64,000 nt of DNA from Armatimonadota bacterium (lineage in GTDB: Bacteria > Armatimonadota > Fimbriimonadia > Fimbriimonadales > Fimbriimonadaceae). How positions within the stretch are numbered: the stretch's first letter is position 1; the number at the start of each line of letters is the position of its first letter. The notes under the pieces are model-generated. The model saw nothing but the letters and a program-made list of their open reading frames with translations, had not been told where the DNA came from and searched no databases. A program made the position numbers and the translations under genes. The stretch spans positions 1-64,000 of the forward strand of contig JAGQUX010000013.1 in NCBI GenBank assembly GCA_020438215.1, written 5' to 3'. Shown here piece after piece: positions 53,556 through 61,446 of the stretch.

Positions 53556-54740
53556 ATGCCTGTCCTTACATCACTCATCGCATTGAGCGTGTTGCCAAAT
53601 CAAGCAACCGCTGTCAATCGCCAATCCTTCAATGCCAATCAAGCATGGACGATGGTTTCGCAAATGATTTCTCAACGCTACTATGCTCGCGCCTCCCGCG
53701 GCGTCGAGATGCAACGCATCCTCAGCAAATACGCCGATCAAGCTAAGTCCGCTCAGGATGAAGAAGCGTTTGCCGCCGTGATGGATCGCATGATTCCCGA
53801 GTTCGGTGACTCGCACTTCGACTTCCTCACCCGGGAAGACCAAGGATTCTACGTTTTCAATCAGCTTATTGGCGAACTGATGAACCGCGATGTTGTCAAG
53901 CTCGCAAACATTGGTGCATGGTTTGAGCCAGTAGAGAAAGGCTATCGAGTTAAGATGGTGCTCAACGGCTCGGAGGCAGAAAAGAAGGGCCTCCGCAAAG
54001 GCGACATCATCCTGAGTGCCGACGGTGGGCCATTCCAACCGGTCAGCTCATTTGTTGATAAAGAAAGCGTGACGCTCAAAGTCATGCGCGATGATCAAGA
54101 AATGACGGTGCAGGTTTCTCCTGTCACCCAAGGTGCGATTGATATGTTCTACGACGGCACCCGCCGAAGCGCAAAAATCATTGAGCGTGACGGCAAGCGA
54201 TTTGCTTATCTCCGTGTTTGGACAATGATCGACAAGAAGTTTCACGAGTTCATGTCGAACTATGCATTGCGAGGTGCTGGCTCTGGTACGGACGGATTCA
54301 TCTACGATCTCCGCGACGGCTTCGGTGGACGCCCAGAAGGGTTCTACGAGCCGTTTTTTGCTCCCAACTACAAAATCGAATGGGATATGGGCGGCACCAA
54401 ATCCAACCAAATCACCGGATATTCCAATCCGCTTTGTGTGCTGACCAACGAAGGCACTCGATCAGCAAAAGAGGTTGTCAGTGCAATCTTCAAACAATCA
54501 GGGCGTGCGTTCATGCTGGGAAGGCCGACTTCTGGTGATGTCCTGGGAACCAGCCCCCTCCCGATTGGCGACTGGGCATTCCTCGAAATCCCAATGGTCA
54601 ATCTCCACTTTGAAGGACAACAACTCGAGAAGAATCCAGTCCAACCCGACAAGATGATGGACAAAGAATACGATGCGGAAGGCAATGACTTAGTCATAGA
54701 GGAAGCCATCAAGCACTTGTTAGAAAAATCTAAGAATTAG
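53556..54740 (+). CDS. S41-family peptidase-like protein with PDZ domain
   Basis: Exported tail-specific-protease-like protein. A short signal peptide (MPVLTSLIALSVLPNQATA) is followed by a helical region, a PDZ domain (residues ~125-190; KMVLNGSEAEKKGLRKGDII) and a peptidase core (RFAYLRVWTMIDKKFHEFMS, DGFIYDLRDGFGG, PLCVLTNEGTRSAKEVVSAI). The putative nucleophile Ser is in TRSAKE. The position that holds the catalytic Lys in CtpA proteins (GEKTFGKGS) reads GRPTSGDVL here, so the dyad Lys is not evident and the mechanism may be tricorn-like or lost. It may act on periplasmic proteins. Confidence 0.75.
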   Translation: MPVLTSLIALSVLPNQATAVNRQSFNANQAWTMVSQMISQRYYARASRGVEMQRILSKYADQAKSAQDEEAFAAVMDRMIPEFGDSHFDFLTREDQGFYVFNQLIGELMNRDVVKLANIGAWFEPVEKGYRVKMVLNGSEAEKKGLRKGDIILSADGGPFQPVSSFVDKESVTLKVMRDDQEMTVQVSPVTQGAIDMFYDGTRRSAKIIERDGKRFAYLRVWTMIDKKFHEFMSNYALRGAGSGTDGFIYDLRDGFGGRPEGFYEPFFAPNYKIEWDMGGTKSNQITGYSNPLCVLTNEGTRSAKEVVSAIFKQSGRAFMLGRPTSGDVLGTSPLPIGDWAFLEIPMVNLHFEGQQLEKNPVQPDKMMDKEYDAEGNDLVIEEAIKHLLEKSKN

Positions 54741-54808
54741 GGACCTCCTGGGCAGGCTGGGCATAGATTTCCCAATCCCCCTGGTAACCTGACAAGACGT
54801 GTGAACAT

Positions 54809-54856
54809 CGCCCGGGTCTTTTCTTCCCCGATGAAGAAAATGTCCGGGCGGTTTTT
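54809..54856 (+). terminator. Hairpin with T-tract before the saccharopine-dehydrogenase-like gene
   Basis: Outer arms CGCCCGG / CCGGGCG (54809-54815, 54844-54850) and inner complementary stretch TTTTCTTC / GAAGAAAA, followed by GTTTTT. It can end the S41 transcript, but it abuts the ribosome-binding site (GGTGGA) of the next gene, so it could also act as an attenuator. Confidence 0.65.
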
Positions 54857-54868
54857 GGTGGAATGACT

Positions 54869-56047
54869 ATGAAAAATACGTTTGCTATCCTTGGTTCCGG
54901 TATGCAGGGCACGGCAGCTGCCTACGATCTTGCTAAGTTTGCTACTGACGCTGACATCTTGATGGGTGACTTCGATCTCACCCAAGCAGAAAAAGCGGCT
55001 AGCCGCGTCAATCGACTTGTTGGTCGCGAAGTGTGTAAGCCCAAGCAAGTCGATGCACTCGATCACGCAAGCCTCACCAATTTCCTCAACGATGCGGACA
55101 TCGTCATTTCCTGTGTCCCCTACTGGATGCACCCTCAAATCGCGAAGGTTGCAATCGAAACCATTACCGACATGGTTGACCTCGGTGGCAACACCGAAAT
55201 CACCATGAAAACCATGGAACTCGACCAATCGGCGAAGGAAGCTGAAGTCACTCTTGTTCCGGATACTGGGCTGGCACCTGGGCTCGTCAACAACGTTGGG
55301 CTCTACATGATCGAGAACATGGATGTCTGCGAATCGGTGAAGCTGTACTGTGGTGTTCTTCCACAAAACCCCAAGCCTCCGTTCAACTACAAACTCACCT
55401 TTAACATGGAAGGTTTGGTCACCGAATACGATTACGAAGCGGTTGTTCTCCGAGACGGTGAAATCCACATGGTTCCGACTCTCACCGAAGTCGAAGATCT
55501 GCACATCGACCAACTCGGTGACATGGAAGCGTTCGTTACCTCTGGCGGAACATCCACCGCGCCGTACACGCTGCAAGGCAAAGTCACCAACTACGAATAC
55601 AAAACCATCCGACACCCGGGCCACGCAGAAAAGATGCGCCTCTACAAAGACTTCGGCCTCTGGCGGGAAGACAAAATCAATGTCAAGGGCTGTGAAGTCT
55701 CTCCAAAAGACGTTTTCAATGCTGTCTTTGGGCCGGAACTCGCAAAGTTTGAAGACCTTGATCTCTGCGCGGTTCGCGGCGTTGGTGTGGGTACCAAAAA
55801 CGGTCAGCCCTGCCGCATCCAAATCGACATCTTTGATAAGCAATGCGAAGATACAGGCTTCACTTCCATGGAGCGACTGACAGGCTTCTCCACCGCAATC
55901 ATCGCACAAGAAGTTGTCCAGGGCCGTGTTGCCAAGGGTGCTGTCCGGTACGAAAATGCCATGACGGGTACCTCTTTCCTCCGGGAACTCAAGCGACGCC
56001 ACATTGACATCCGCGTTCAAGAAACCGTGGATGCTGATCTGAGCTAA
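54869..56047 (+). CDS. Saccharopine dehydrogenase-family oxidoreductase
   Basis: NAD(P)-dependent oxidoreductase of the saccharopine dehydrogenase/lysine 6-dehydrogenase superfamily. The Rossmann motif is at the N-terminus (FAILGSGMQGTAAAYDLAKF), then ADIVISCVPYWMHPQIAKVA, VDLGGNTEITMKTM and VPDTGLAPGLVNNVGLYMIE, matching the family's G.aPG..N motif. The product may be alpha-aminoadipate semialdehyde or another opine-type intermediate; the exact reaction is uncertain. ATG 54869 has GGTGGA 7 nt upstream and is preferred to ATG 54863. Monocistronic between two terminators. Confidence 0.85.
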   Translation: MKNTFAILGSGMQGTAAAYDLAKFATDADILMGDFDLTQAEKAASRVNRLVGREVCKPKQVDALDHASLTNFLNDADIVISCVPYWMHPQIAKVAIETITDMVDLGGNTEITMKTMELDQSAKEAEVTLVPDTGLAPGLVNNVGLYMIENMDVCESVKLYCGVLPQNPKPPFNYKLTFNMEGLVTEYDYEAVVLRDGEIHMVPTLTEVEDLHIDQLGDMEAFVTSGGTSTAPYTLQGKVTNYEYKTIRHPGHAEKMRLYKDFGLWREDKINVKGCEVSPKDVFNAVFGPELAKFEDLDLCAVRGVGVGTKNGQPCRIQIDIFDKQCEDTGFTSMERLTGFSTAIIAQEVVQGRVAKGAVRYENAMTGTSFLRELKRRHIDIRVQETVDADLS

Positions 56048-56066
56048 AACTCACCCCAAAACACGC

Positions 56067-56104
56067 AAATCGAGCCACTCAATACGAGAGGCTCGATTTT
56101 TTTT
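56067..56104 (+). terminator. Rho-independent terminator after the dehydrogenase gene
   Basis: Arms AAATCGAGCC / GGCTCGATTT (56067-56076, 56090-56099) with a 13-nt loop and an 8-T run. Strong intrinsic terminator 19 bp after the stop. Confidence 0.93.
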
Positions 56105-56177
56105 GTAAATTCTCCGCGAACGCGTATCAAGCGGGAATCGTACATAATCAAGAACTGTTAGATAGGTTGATACGCTT

Positions 56178-56615
56178 ATGAACAAATTTGCAATTCTCGC
56201 GCTCGGCGCACTCTTTCTCGGGCTAGCCGCCTGCTCACCCAAGACGGATGAGGGCGGTACCACAGGCGACGAACCCACAACAACTTCTTCAACTGAGGGT
56301 GGCACCTCCACTGAAGGCGAAAATCAAGTCGCAACACTTTCCTACGCATCGGATATCGAACCGATTATCAAGGCGAACTGTATGCAATGCCACGTCGGAG
56401 ACGGCGCGAAGGAAGGCTTCGACGTCTCCAGCTTTGAATCCTTTGCAAAAGGGACTTCGCATGGTGCTGTATACACCGCTGGTGATACTTCTGGCAGTCT
56501 GCTTGTGAAGGTGATCAATGGCGATGGTGCTAAGCAAATGCCTCCTGGCAAAAAGATGTCAGACGAAGACATCGCAAAGATCACTTCTTGGGTTGAGCAA
56601 GGCGCGAACCCCTAA
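56178..56615 (+). CDS. Lipoprotein c-type cytochrome (planctomycete type)
   Basis: 145-aa predicted lipoprotein (lipobox LAAC, Cys19) with a Thr/Ser/Gly/Glu-rich linker (~20-50) and one haem-c domain: haem site CMQCH, later KQMPPGKKMSDEDIAKITSW with the axial Met in MPPG. This pattern matches the PSCyt1/cytochrome c domains abundant in Planctomycetes and relatives. It is likely an electron carrier at the outer face of a membrane. Its stop overlaps the convergent GNAT gene by 4 bp. A second, similar cytochrome lies at 57874. Confidence 0.88.
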   Translation: MNKFAILALGALFLGLAACSPKTDEGGTTGDEPTTTSSTEGGTSTEGENQVATLSYASDIEPIIKANCMQCHVGDGAKEGFDVSSFESFAKGTSHGAVYTAGDTSGSLLVKVINGDGAKQMPPGKKMSDEDIAKITSWVEQGANP

Positions 56616-57118
56616 AGCTTCTTCGCCATGATAACGCTGAGGTAATTCACCCCACCCCAATCCACCAGATCGACGATGCGGTAGCCCCAGCGTTCATACA
56701 TTTTAATCAAATGAAGAGCAGGCTCAGCAGTATCAAGGGCAATGAATTTCGCCCCCATCTGCCGAGCCTCTTCTTCGACTAAACCCAGGAGCTTTCGCCC
56801 GACACCGTGCTCTTGGAAATCCGGATCAACTCCAAACTGCTCGAAATGGGCGACATCCTCTCGGTCGAAGAACGTCTCAACTGGCTCTTCGAGCTTAGGC
56901 GGGCAAACCGTAACCGTCCCGACAACCTTTCCATCCGCAACCGCAACATACGATGATCCCAATACCAACCGCCTGAGTGTTCTCTCTGGTGGTTGATGCG
57001 TCGCATTGAAGAGGAGATTCATATCCTTCAGCCGCTTGTACGCCCGGTGAAGCATCTCTGTAATCTGAACGACATCATCCAGCTCAGGATCAAACCCTCG
57101 ATACTCTATATCCGCCAT
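56612..57118 (-). CDS. GNAT-family N-acetyltransferase
   Basis: 168-aa acetyltransferase. The acetyl-CoA site is in EQFGVDPDFQEHGVGRKLLG (Q-x-x-G-V-G), flanked by SYVAVADGKVVGTVTVCPP and FIALDTAEPALHLIKMYERW, typical of GNAT motifs D, A and B. The acceptor is unknown. ATG 57118 overlaps the upstream dioxygenase end by 13 bp; a GTG at 57124 is an alternative. Confidence 0.9.
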   Translation of the reverse strand: MADIEYRGFDPELDDVVQITEMLHRAYKRLKDMNLLFNATHQPPERTLRRLVLGSSYVAVADGKVVGTVTVCPPKLEEPVETFFDREDVAHFEQFGVDPDFQEHGVGRKLLGLVEEEARQMGAKFIALDTAEPALHLIKMYERWGYRIVDLVDWGGVNYLSVIMAKKL

Positions 57119-57786
57119 CGCCACTCCAAACCATAAGGGAGTTCCACCCCTGCAAACTCAATATGGAGCACCCGTCTAGGGCGATCCACCTGGGATCGAG
57201 ATGAAGAATGAAGTGTCAATGGATGCATCAAGATCACATCACCCGGCTCAGATTCAGGAGCACAAGTGGTGGAACATTCCAGCATCCCTGCCATTTCTCC
57301 GGCACTCAGTTTGCCCATCTTGTGCGAGCCAGGAAGCATTCGCAATGCTCCGTTCTCTTCATTGATTTTATCGAGCGAAATTCGAGCCGCAACCATGTTG
57401 CTTAGCACCTCTGGCGAAGGCAAAACATGGTGAATCCCTTCTTTGATGGACCAATTCGAGAAGCCAGGGGTCTCTCTCCGAGACTTCACCGCGATCTTTG
57501 TGTCTTGGTGCCAACCGAGAGCCCAATTCGTTTCGGGCGTCTTCTCAAACCAGATGGCGCGTACCGCCCAGACCGGCATTCCGAGTGCATCCCGAGCAAG
57601 GATGTTTAGCCTTGGATCGGCAGCAATCTCTCTTCCCCAATCTGAATCGAGAATCGCACGGGTTCCTGGCTTGGCTTTATCCACTTCGGAAATCTCAATC
57701 CAGCGACGCACTTCTTCGGGAGAAAACACCTTCTCCACAATCTCGAAGCCATCCTGGCTGAACCCACGCAATGCCACTCTCCCCAT
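57106..57786 (-). CDS. Phytanoyl-CoA dioxygenase (PhyH)-family oxygenase
   Basis: Fe(II)/2-oxoglutarate-dependent oxygenase, 226 aa. The iron ligands are His93 and Asp95 in GWHQD and the distal His193 in TLHSSS; Arg204, in the DRPRR segment, probably binds 2-oxoglutarate. GDVILMHPLTLHSSSRSQVD matches the PhyH/EctD family. The small-molecule substrate is unknown. It is first in a two-gene unit with the overlapping GNAT gene. Confidence 0.88.
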   Translation of the reverse strand: MGRVALRGFSQDGFEIVEKVFSPEEVRRWIEISEVDKAKPGTRAILDSDWGREIAADPRLNILARDALGMPVWAVRAIWFEKTPETNWALGWHQDTKIAVKSRRETPGFSNWSIKEGIHHVLPSPEVLSNMVAARISLDKINEENGALRMLPGSHKMGKLSAGEMAGMLECSTTCAPESEPGDVILMHPLTLHSSSRSQVDRPRRVLHIEFAGVELPYGLEWRWRI

Positions 57787-57793
57787 TATGAAC

Positions 57794-57811
57794 TGTCATT
57801 TTTTGATGACA
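57794..57811. promoter_or_regulatory. Inverted repeat in a divergent promoter region
   Basis: TGTCAT-TTTTTG-ATGACA, 6-bp arms, 8 bp upstream of the dioxygenase ATG and 63 bp before the divergent cytochrome gene. It could be an operator or a short hairpin; no regulator is adjacent. Confidence 0.35.
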
Positions 57812-57873
57812 ACTGAATGGATTTGTATTCTCAAGCGTCATAATCCATAGCATCTCGTTTGAGGCTCTGTACC

Positions 57874-58266
57874 ATGAAAAAAGCGATTTTCCCGATTCTC
57901 GGGCTCTCTCTGCTGGTGATTGCAGGCGGACTTTCTCCTGCTCGTGCGGCACAAGATAAGCCCGTTAGCTATAAAGAAGAAGTAGCTCCACTCATCAAAA
58001 AGTATTGCGGTGGTTGCCACGGTGATCAAAACCCACGACCTGCAGCTCGGCTTGTTTTGACCACCAAGCAAGGCATTGAGAAAGGCGGCATGTCTGGAAA
58101 GATCATCAAAGATAAAACCAGCAAAGAATCTCTGCTCGTGATTCGGATGCGCGGCGAAGGCAATAAGCAGATCATGCCTCCAGGCCGTGGCGAAAAGCCG
58201 AAGAAGGAGCAGGTTGATCTCGTAGCGCGCTGGATTGATGAAGGCGCAAAGTTCGATATCGAATAG
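57874..58266 (+). CDS. Exported c-type cytochrome (planctomycete type)
   Basis: 130-aa protein with a Sec signal peptide (MKKAIFPILGLSLLVIAGG... ARA) and one haem-c site, CGGCH, followed ~65 residues later by KQIMPPGRGEKPKKEQVDLV with the axial-ligand MPPG. Same domain type as the cytochrome at 56178 but periplasmic rather than lipid-anchored. ATG 57874 was chosen over a TTG at 57859 because it gives a normal signal peptide. Confidence 0.88.
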   Translation: MKKAIFPILGLSLLVIAGGLSPARAAQDKPVSYKEEVAPLIKKYCGGCHGDQNPRPAARLVLTTKQGIEKGGMSGKIIKDKTSKESLLVIRMRGEGNKQIMPPGRGEKPKKEQVDLVARWIDEGAKFDIE

Positions 58267-58290
58267 ACCTAGCTAAACTAGAATCAACGT

Positions 58291-58340
58291 AAGCCCAACG
58301 CCGAAGCCGCTTGAATCTGAGCGGTAGAATCGTTGGGCTT
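58291..58340 (+). promoter_or_regulatory. Long hairpin just upstream of lepA
   Basis: Perfect 10-bp outer arms AAGCCCAACG / CGTTGGGCTT with an inner 6-bp stem GCCGCT / AGCGGT (one wobble). No T-tract follows on either strand nearby. It ends 12 bp before the lepA ATG, so it would lie in the lepA leader or close the cytochrome mRNA. Confidence 0.5.
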
Positions 58341-58352
58341 CATCGCGTCATC

Positions 58353-60149
58353 ATGGACCAATCGCTCGTCCGCAACTTCTGCATCATTGCTCACATCGAT
58401 CACGGCAAATCCACGCTTGCTGATCGCATCTTGGAGCATTGCGGAGCCGTGCGCGGAACGGCCCAAGAACAAAGCCTGGACACGATGGATCTCGAGCGAG
58501 AGCGCGGCATCACCATCAAGATGACCGCCGTTCGTCTCAGCTACACCGCCAAAGACGGCATCACCTACGAATTCAATCTGATCGACACCCCGGGCCACGT
58601 CGACTTCACCTATGAGGTCAGCCGTGCGCTGTATGCCTGCGAAGGTGCTCTCCTCCTTGTTGATGCAACCCAAGGAGTCGAAGCACAAACCATTGCCAAC
58701 GCCTCCATGGCGATGAACCAGAATCTTGAGATCATCCCCGTGGTAAACAAGATGGATCTCCCCCACGCCGATGTCGAGATGGCGAAGGAAGAGATCGAAA
58801 ATGCTCTTGCCATTGATGCCAGCGATGCCATTCCTTGCTCGGCAAAAACTGGTCTCGGGATTGAGGACATCTTGGAAGCCATTGTTCAGCGAATTCCTCC
58901 GCCAAACGGCGATCCTGCAAAGCCTCTCCGCGCACTTATCTTCGACTCCCACTTCGATAGCTACCAGGGAGCTATCGCTTACGTCCGGGTTGTGGATGGC
59001 AAGATCATCCCTGGCGACAAGATCCAGATGATGTCCACTGGTCGCACCTTCGAGGTGGACGAAGTTGGCGTTTTCCGCCCTAAGTTGGAGCGTGGTGATG
59101 CCATCGAAACCGGTGAAGTCGGATTTGTCACCGCCGCCATCAAAACAATTGGTGATGCCAACGTGGGCGACACAATCACCGGCAAAGAGCGACCAGCCGA
59201 AGCTCCCCTCCCTGGTTACCGGAAAGCCAAGCCGATGGTCTATTGCGGGCTCTACCCCACAGATGGCGACGACTACGAAGAACTGCGTGACGCCATCCAA
59301 AAGCTACAGCTCAACGATGCCTCTCTCGACTTTGAGCCGGAGACATCCGCCGCGCTCGGATTTGGGTTCCGGTGTGGATTCCTTGGTTTGCTCCACATGG
59401 AGATCGCGCGAGAGCGTCTTGAGCGCGAGTTTGATCTTGACTTGATCCTCACCGCCCCGAGCGTGGACTACATTGTCCACAAAACGGATGGTGCCGAGCT
59501 TCATATCTCAAACCCATCGGATATGCCGCCCAGCCATCACATCTCAATGATCGAGGAACCGACCGTTTCCGCCACGATTATGGTGCCGAACGAATATGTT
59601 GGCGCGGTCATGAATCTCTGCCAAGATCGGCGCGGCGTTTACAAGAAGACTGAGTATCCATCGCCCAACCGCGCGATGATCTACTATTCGCTTCCGCTCG
59701 GCGAAATCCTTCTTGACTTCTTCGACAAGCTCAAATCCAGCACCAAAGGATACGCCAGCTTCGACTACGAACTCAGTGGATACCAGGCCAGCGAGCTAGT
59801 GAAGGTGGACATCATGCTGAACGGTGATGTCGTGGATGCGCTCAGCTTTATTGTCAATAAACAGTTTGCGTACGCCCGTGGCAAAGCGATTGTTGAGCAA
59901 CTCCGCAAGGTTGTTCCTCGCCAGCAATACGAAGTGCGAGTTCAAGCCGCTATAGGCGCGAAAGTTATCGCCGCCGATACCATCAAACCGTTCCGGAAGA
60001 ACGTCATCGCCAAGTGTTATGGCGGCGACGTCTCCCGAAAGCGCAAGCTACTCGAAAAGCAGAAGAAAGGTAAGAAGCGCATGAAGAACATCGGCTCAAT
60101 CGAAGTTCCGCAGGAAGCCTTCCTCAGCGTACTCAAGGTTGCTGATTAA
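58353..60149 (+). CDS. lepA: Elongation factor 4 (LepA)
   Basis: Ribosomal back-translocase GTPase. G1 [16 protein letters not shown], switch [14 protein letters not shown]3 [12 protein letters not shown] and G4 [12 protein letters not shown]-like domains follow, then the LepA-specific C-terminal domain ([60 protein letters not shown]). 598 aa is full length. ATG 58353 ([20 protein letters not shown]) fits the family start; an upstream in-frame start at 58311 lies in the leader hairpin. Confidence 0.97.
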   Translation: MDQSLVRNFCIIAHIDHGKSTLADRILEHCGAVRGTAQEQSLDTMDLERERGITIKMTAVRLSYTAKDGITYEFNLIDTPGHVDFTYEVSRALYACEGALLLVDATQGVEAQTIANASMAMNQNLEIIPVVNKMDLPHADVEMAKEEIENALAIDASDAIPCSAKTGLGIEDILEAIVQRIPPPNGDPAKPLRALIFDSHFDSYQGAIAYVRVVDGKIIPGDKIQMMSTGRTFEVDEVGVFRPKLERGDAIETGEVGFVTAAIKTIGDANVGDTITGKERPAEAPLPGYRKAKPMVYCGLYPTDGDDYEELRDAIQKLQLNDASLDFEPETSAALGFGFRCGFLGLLHMEIARERLEREFDLDLILTAPSVDYIVHKTDGAELHISNPSDMPPSHHISMIEEPTVSATIMVPNEYVGAVMNLCQDRRGVYKKTEYPSPNRAMIYYSLPLGEILLDFFDKLKSSTKGYASFDYELSGYQASELVKVDIMLNGDVVDALSFIVNKQFAYARGKAIVEQLRKVVPRQQYEVRVQAAIGAKVIAADTIKPFRKNVIAKCYGGDVSRKRKLLEKQKKGKKRMKNIGSIEVPQEAFLSVLKVAD

Positions 60150-60156
60150 TCTCTCT

Positions 60157-60196
60157 GTTACCGCACGTTCTCAGGGATCAAAAAGTTTCCGGTAAC
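60157..60196. promoter_or_regulatory. Inverted repeat between lepA and htrA
   Basis: GTTACCG / CGGTAAC arms (60157-60163, 60190-60196) flanking 26 nt, directly upstream of the htrA ribosome-binding site (AGAGG at 60206). Without a T-run it is more likely an operator or weak mRNA structure than a terminator. Confidence 0.3.
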
Positions 60197-60216
60197 GTTA
60201 CAACAAGAGGACAACC

Positions 60217-61353
60217 ATGAAAAAGCTCCCGATCATCGCCGCATTCATCCTGGGGATTGGCCTCGCCGCCGGGTGGTTCGCCATCAAGAATTCTCGCGAT
60301 GGCAAAGCCCCGATCATCATTAAGCGCGAAGCTCCCACTATGCTCCAAGCGCAGGATGCCTCCTCCGGCGTCGCAGATTTCCGGGGTGCGGCAAAACGAA
60401 TCCTCCCCAGCGTTGTGAGTATTGATACGGTGATCGAAGGGGAAACTTGGTTCGGCGAACGGTTCACCCAGAACTATGGACAAGGTTCCGGCGTGGTCGT
60501 TAGTAAGGACGGCTACATCGTCACTAACAACCATGTTGTTGTTGATGATCGGGGGCAATCGGTATCCAAGGTTGTGGTCACTTTTGCCGATAACAACACC
60601 GCCGAAGCCAAGATCATTGGGCGCGATCCTCGCTCGGATCTCGCCGTTATCAAGGTTGAAAAACAAGCGGTCACTCCGATTGAATTCGCAGATAGCTCAA
60701 GGCTTGAAGTGGGCCAATGGGTTTTGGCGGCTGGCAACCCCCTAGGCTACGAAAACACGATTTCTGTGGGTGTCATCAGCAACATTGGCCGGATGATCCC
60801 GAACGAGCAAGCCGTCTTCGTAGACGGAATCCAAACCGATGCCGCTATCAATCAGGGGAACTCCGGCGGTGCGCTGACAGATGCTAACGGACGACTCATC
60901 GGCATCAATGTGGCTATCGCAACCCCAAACCGAGGCTCCGTCGGAATCGGGTTCGCAATTCCTAGCAACCGCGTTGAGGCGGTGATGAACGAGATCATCA
61001 AGACTGGCCGCGTACAGTACGGTTATCTTGGTTTGACTATCCACCGCCAAACCAACCTCCTCAGCGAAGAACCAGCGCGACGCGAAATTGCCCAGATCGT
61101 TGGTTCTAGCAGTATGCCTCCTGCCGAAGGCGTTCTTGTTGGAGATGTGGATCGTAATTCTCCTGCGGCGCAGGGTGGACTGGCTTCCCTTGATGTCATC
61201 ACCAAGCTCAATGGCAAAAACGTCAAAGAGCTCCTTGATTTCAACGTGTTCTTCTCCAACAAAAAGCCCGGTGAGAAAGTCTCCGTGACGTACTGGTCTA
61301 AGGGGCAAACCAAGGCTTCCATCATTACTCTGACCAGCGCAGACTTTTTCTAG
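60217..61353 (+). CDS. HtrA/DegP-type S1C serine protease
   Basis: Envelope quality-control protease, 378 aa. An N-terminal membrane anchor (residues ~4-22) is followed by a trypsin-like domain with catalytic His in VTNNHVV, Asp in RSDLAVIKV and Ser in INQGNSGGALTDANG, then one PDZ domain (residues ~265-370; APAEGVLVGDVD-like GVLVGDVDRNSPAAQGGLAS). All catalytic residues are present. One PDZ domain makes it DegS/HtrA-like rather than DegP-like. A good AGAGG ribosome-binding site precedes the ATG. Confidence 0.94.
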   Translation: MKKLPIIAAFILGIGLAAGWFAIKNSRDGKAPIIIKREAPTMLQAQDASSGVADFRGAAKRILPSVVSIDTVIEGETWFGERFTQNYGQGSGVVVSKDGYIVTNNHVVVDDRGQSVSKVVVTFADNNTAEAKIIGRDPRSDLAVIKVEKQAVTPIEFADSSRLEVGQWVLAAGNPLGYENTISVGVISNIGRMIPNEQAVFVDGIQTDAAINQGNSGGALTDANGRLIGINVAIATPNRGSVGIGFAIPSNRVEAVMNEIIKTGRVQYGYLGLTIHRQTNLLSEEPARREIAQIVGSSSMPPAEGVLVGDVDRNSPAAQGGLASLDVITKLNGKNVKELLDFNVFFSNKKPGEKVSVTYWSKGQTKASIITLTSADFF

Positions 61354-61377
61354 AAACCTCACAACATTTGTCAACAT

Positions 61378-61416
61378 CGCCCGCTCGAATCTTCACAGAA
61401 TTCCAGCGGGCGAACT
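61378..61416 (+). terminator. Hairpin between htrA and the haloperoxidase-like gene
   Basis: Arms CGCCCGCT / AGCGGGCG (61378-61385, 61405-61412) with a 19-nt loop, followed by AACTTTTGG. The T-tract is weak. It shares the entry sequence AACATCGCCCG with the hairpin at 54809. Confidence 0.6.
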
Positions 61417-61446
61417 TTTGGATGGAAAATTGCAAGAAACGCGGAT

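Noticed and set aside
54737-56020. 427-aa open frame on the minus strand opposite the saccharopine-dehydrogenase-like gene
   Set aside because: It is longer than the plus-strand frame, but the plus frame has a Rossmann motif, family signatures, a ribosome-binding site and flanking terminators; the minus frame has none.
58284-59300. 338-aa minus-strand open frame opposite lepA
   Set aside because: lepA on the plus strand is unmistakable; the minus frame has no recognisable domain.
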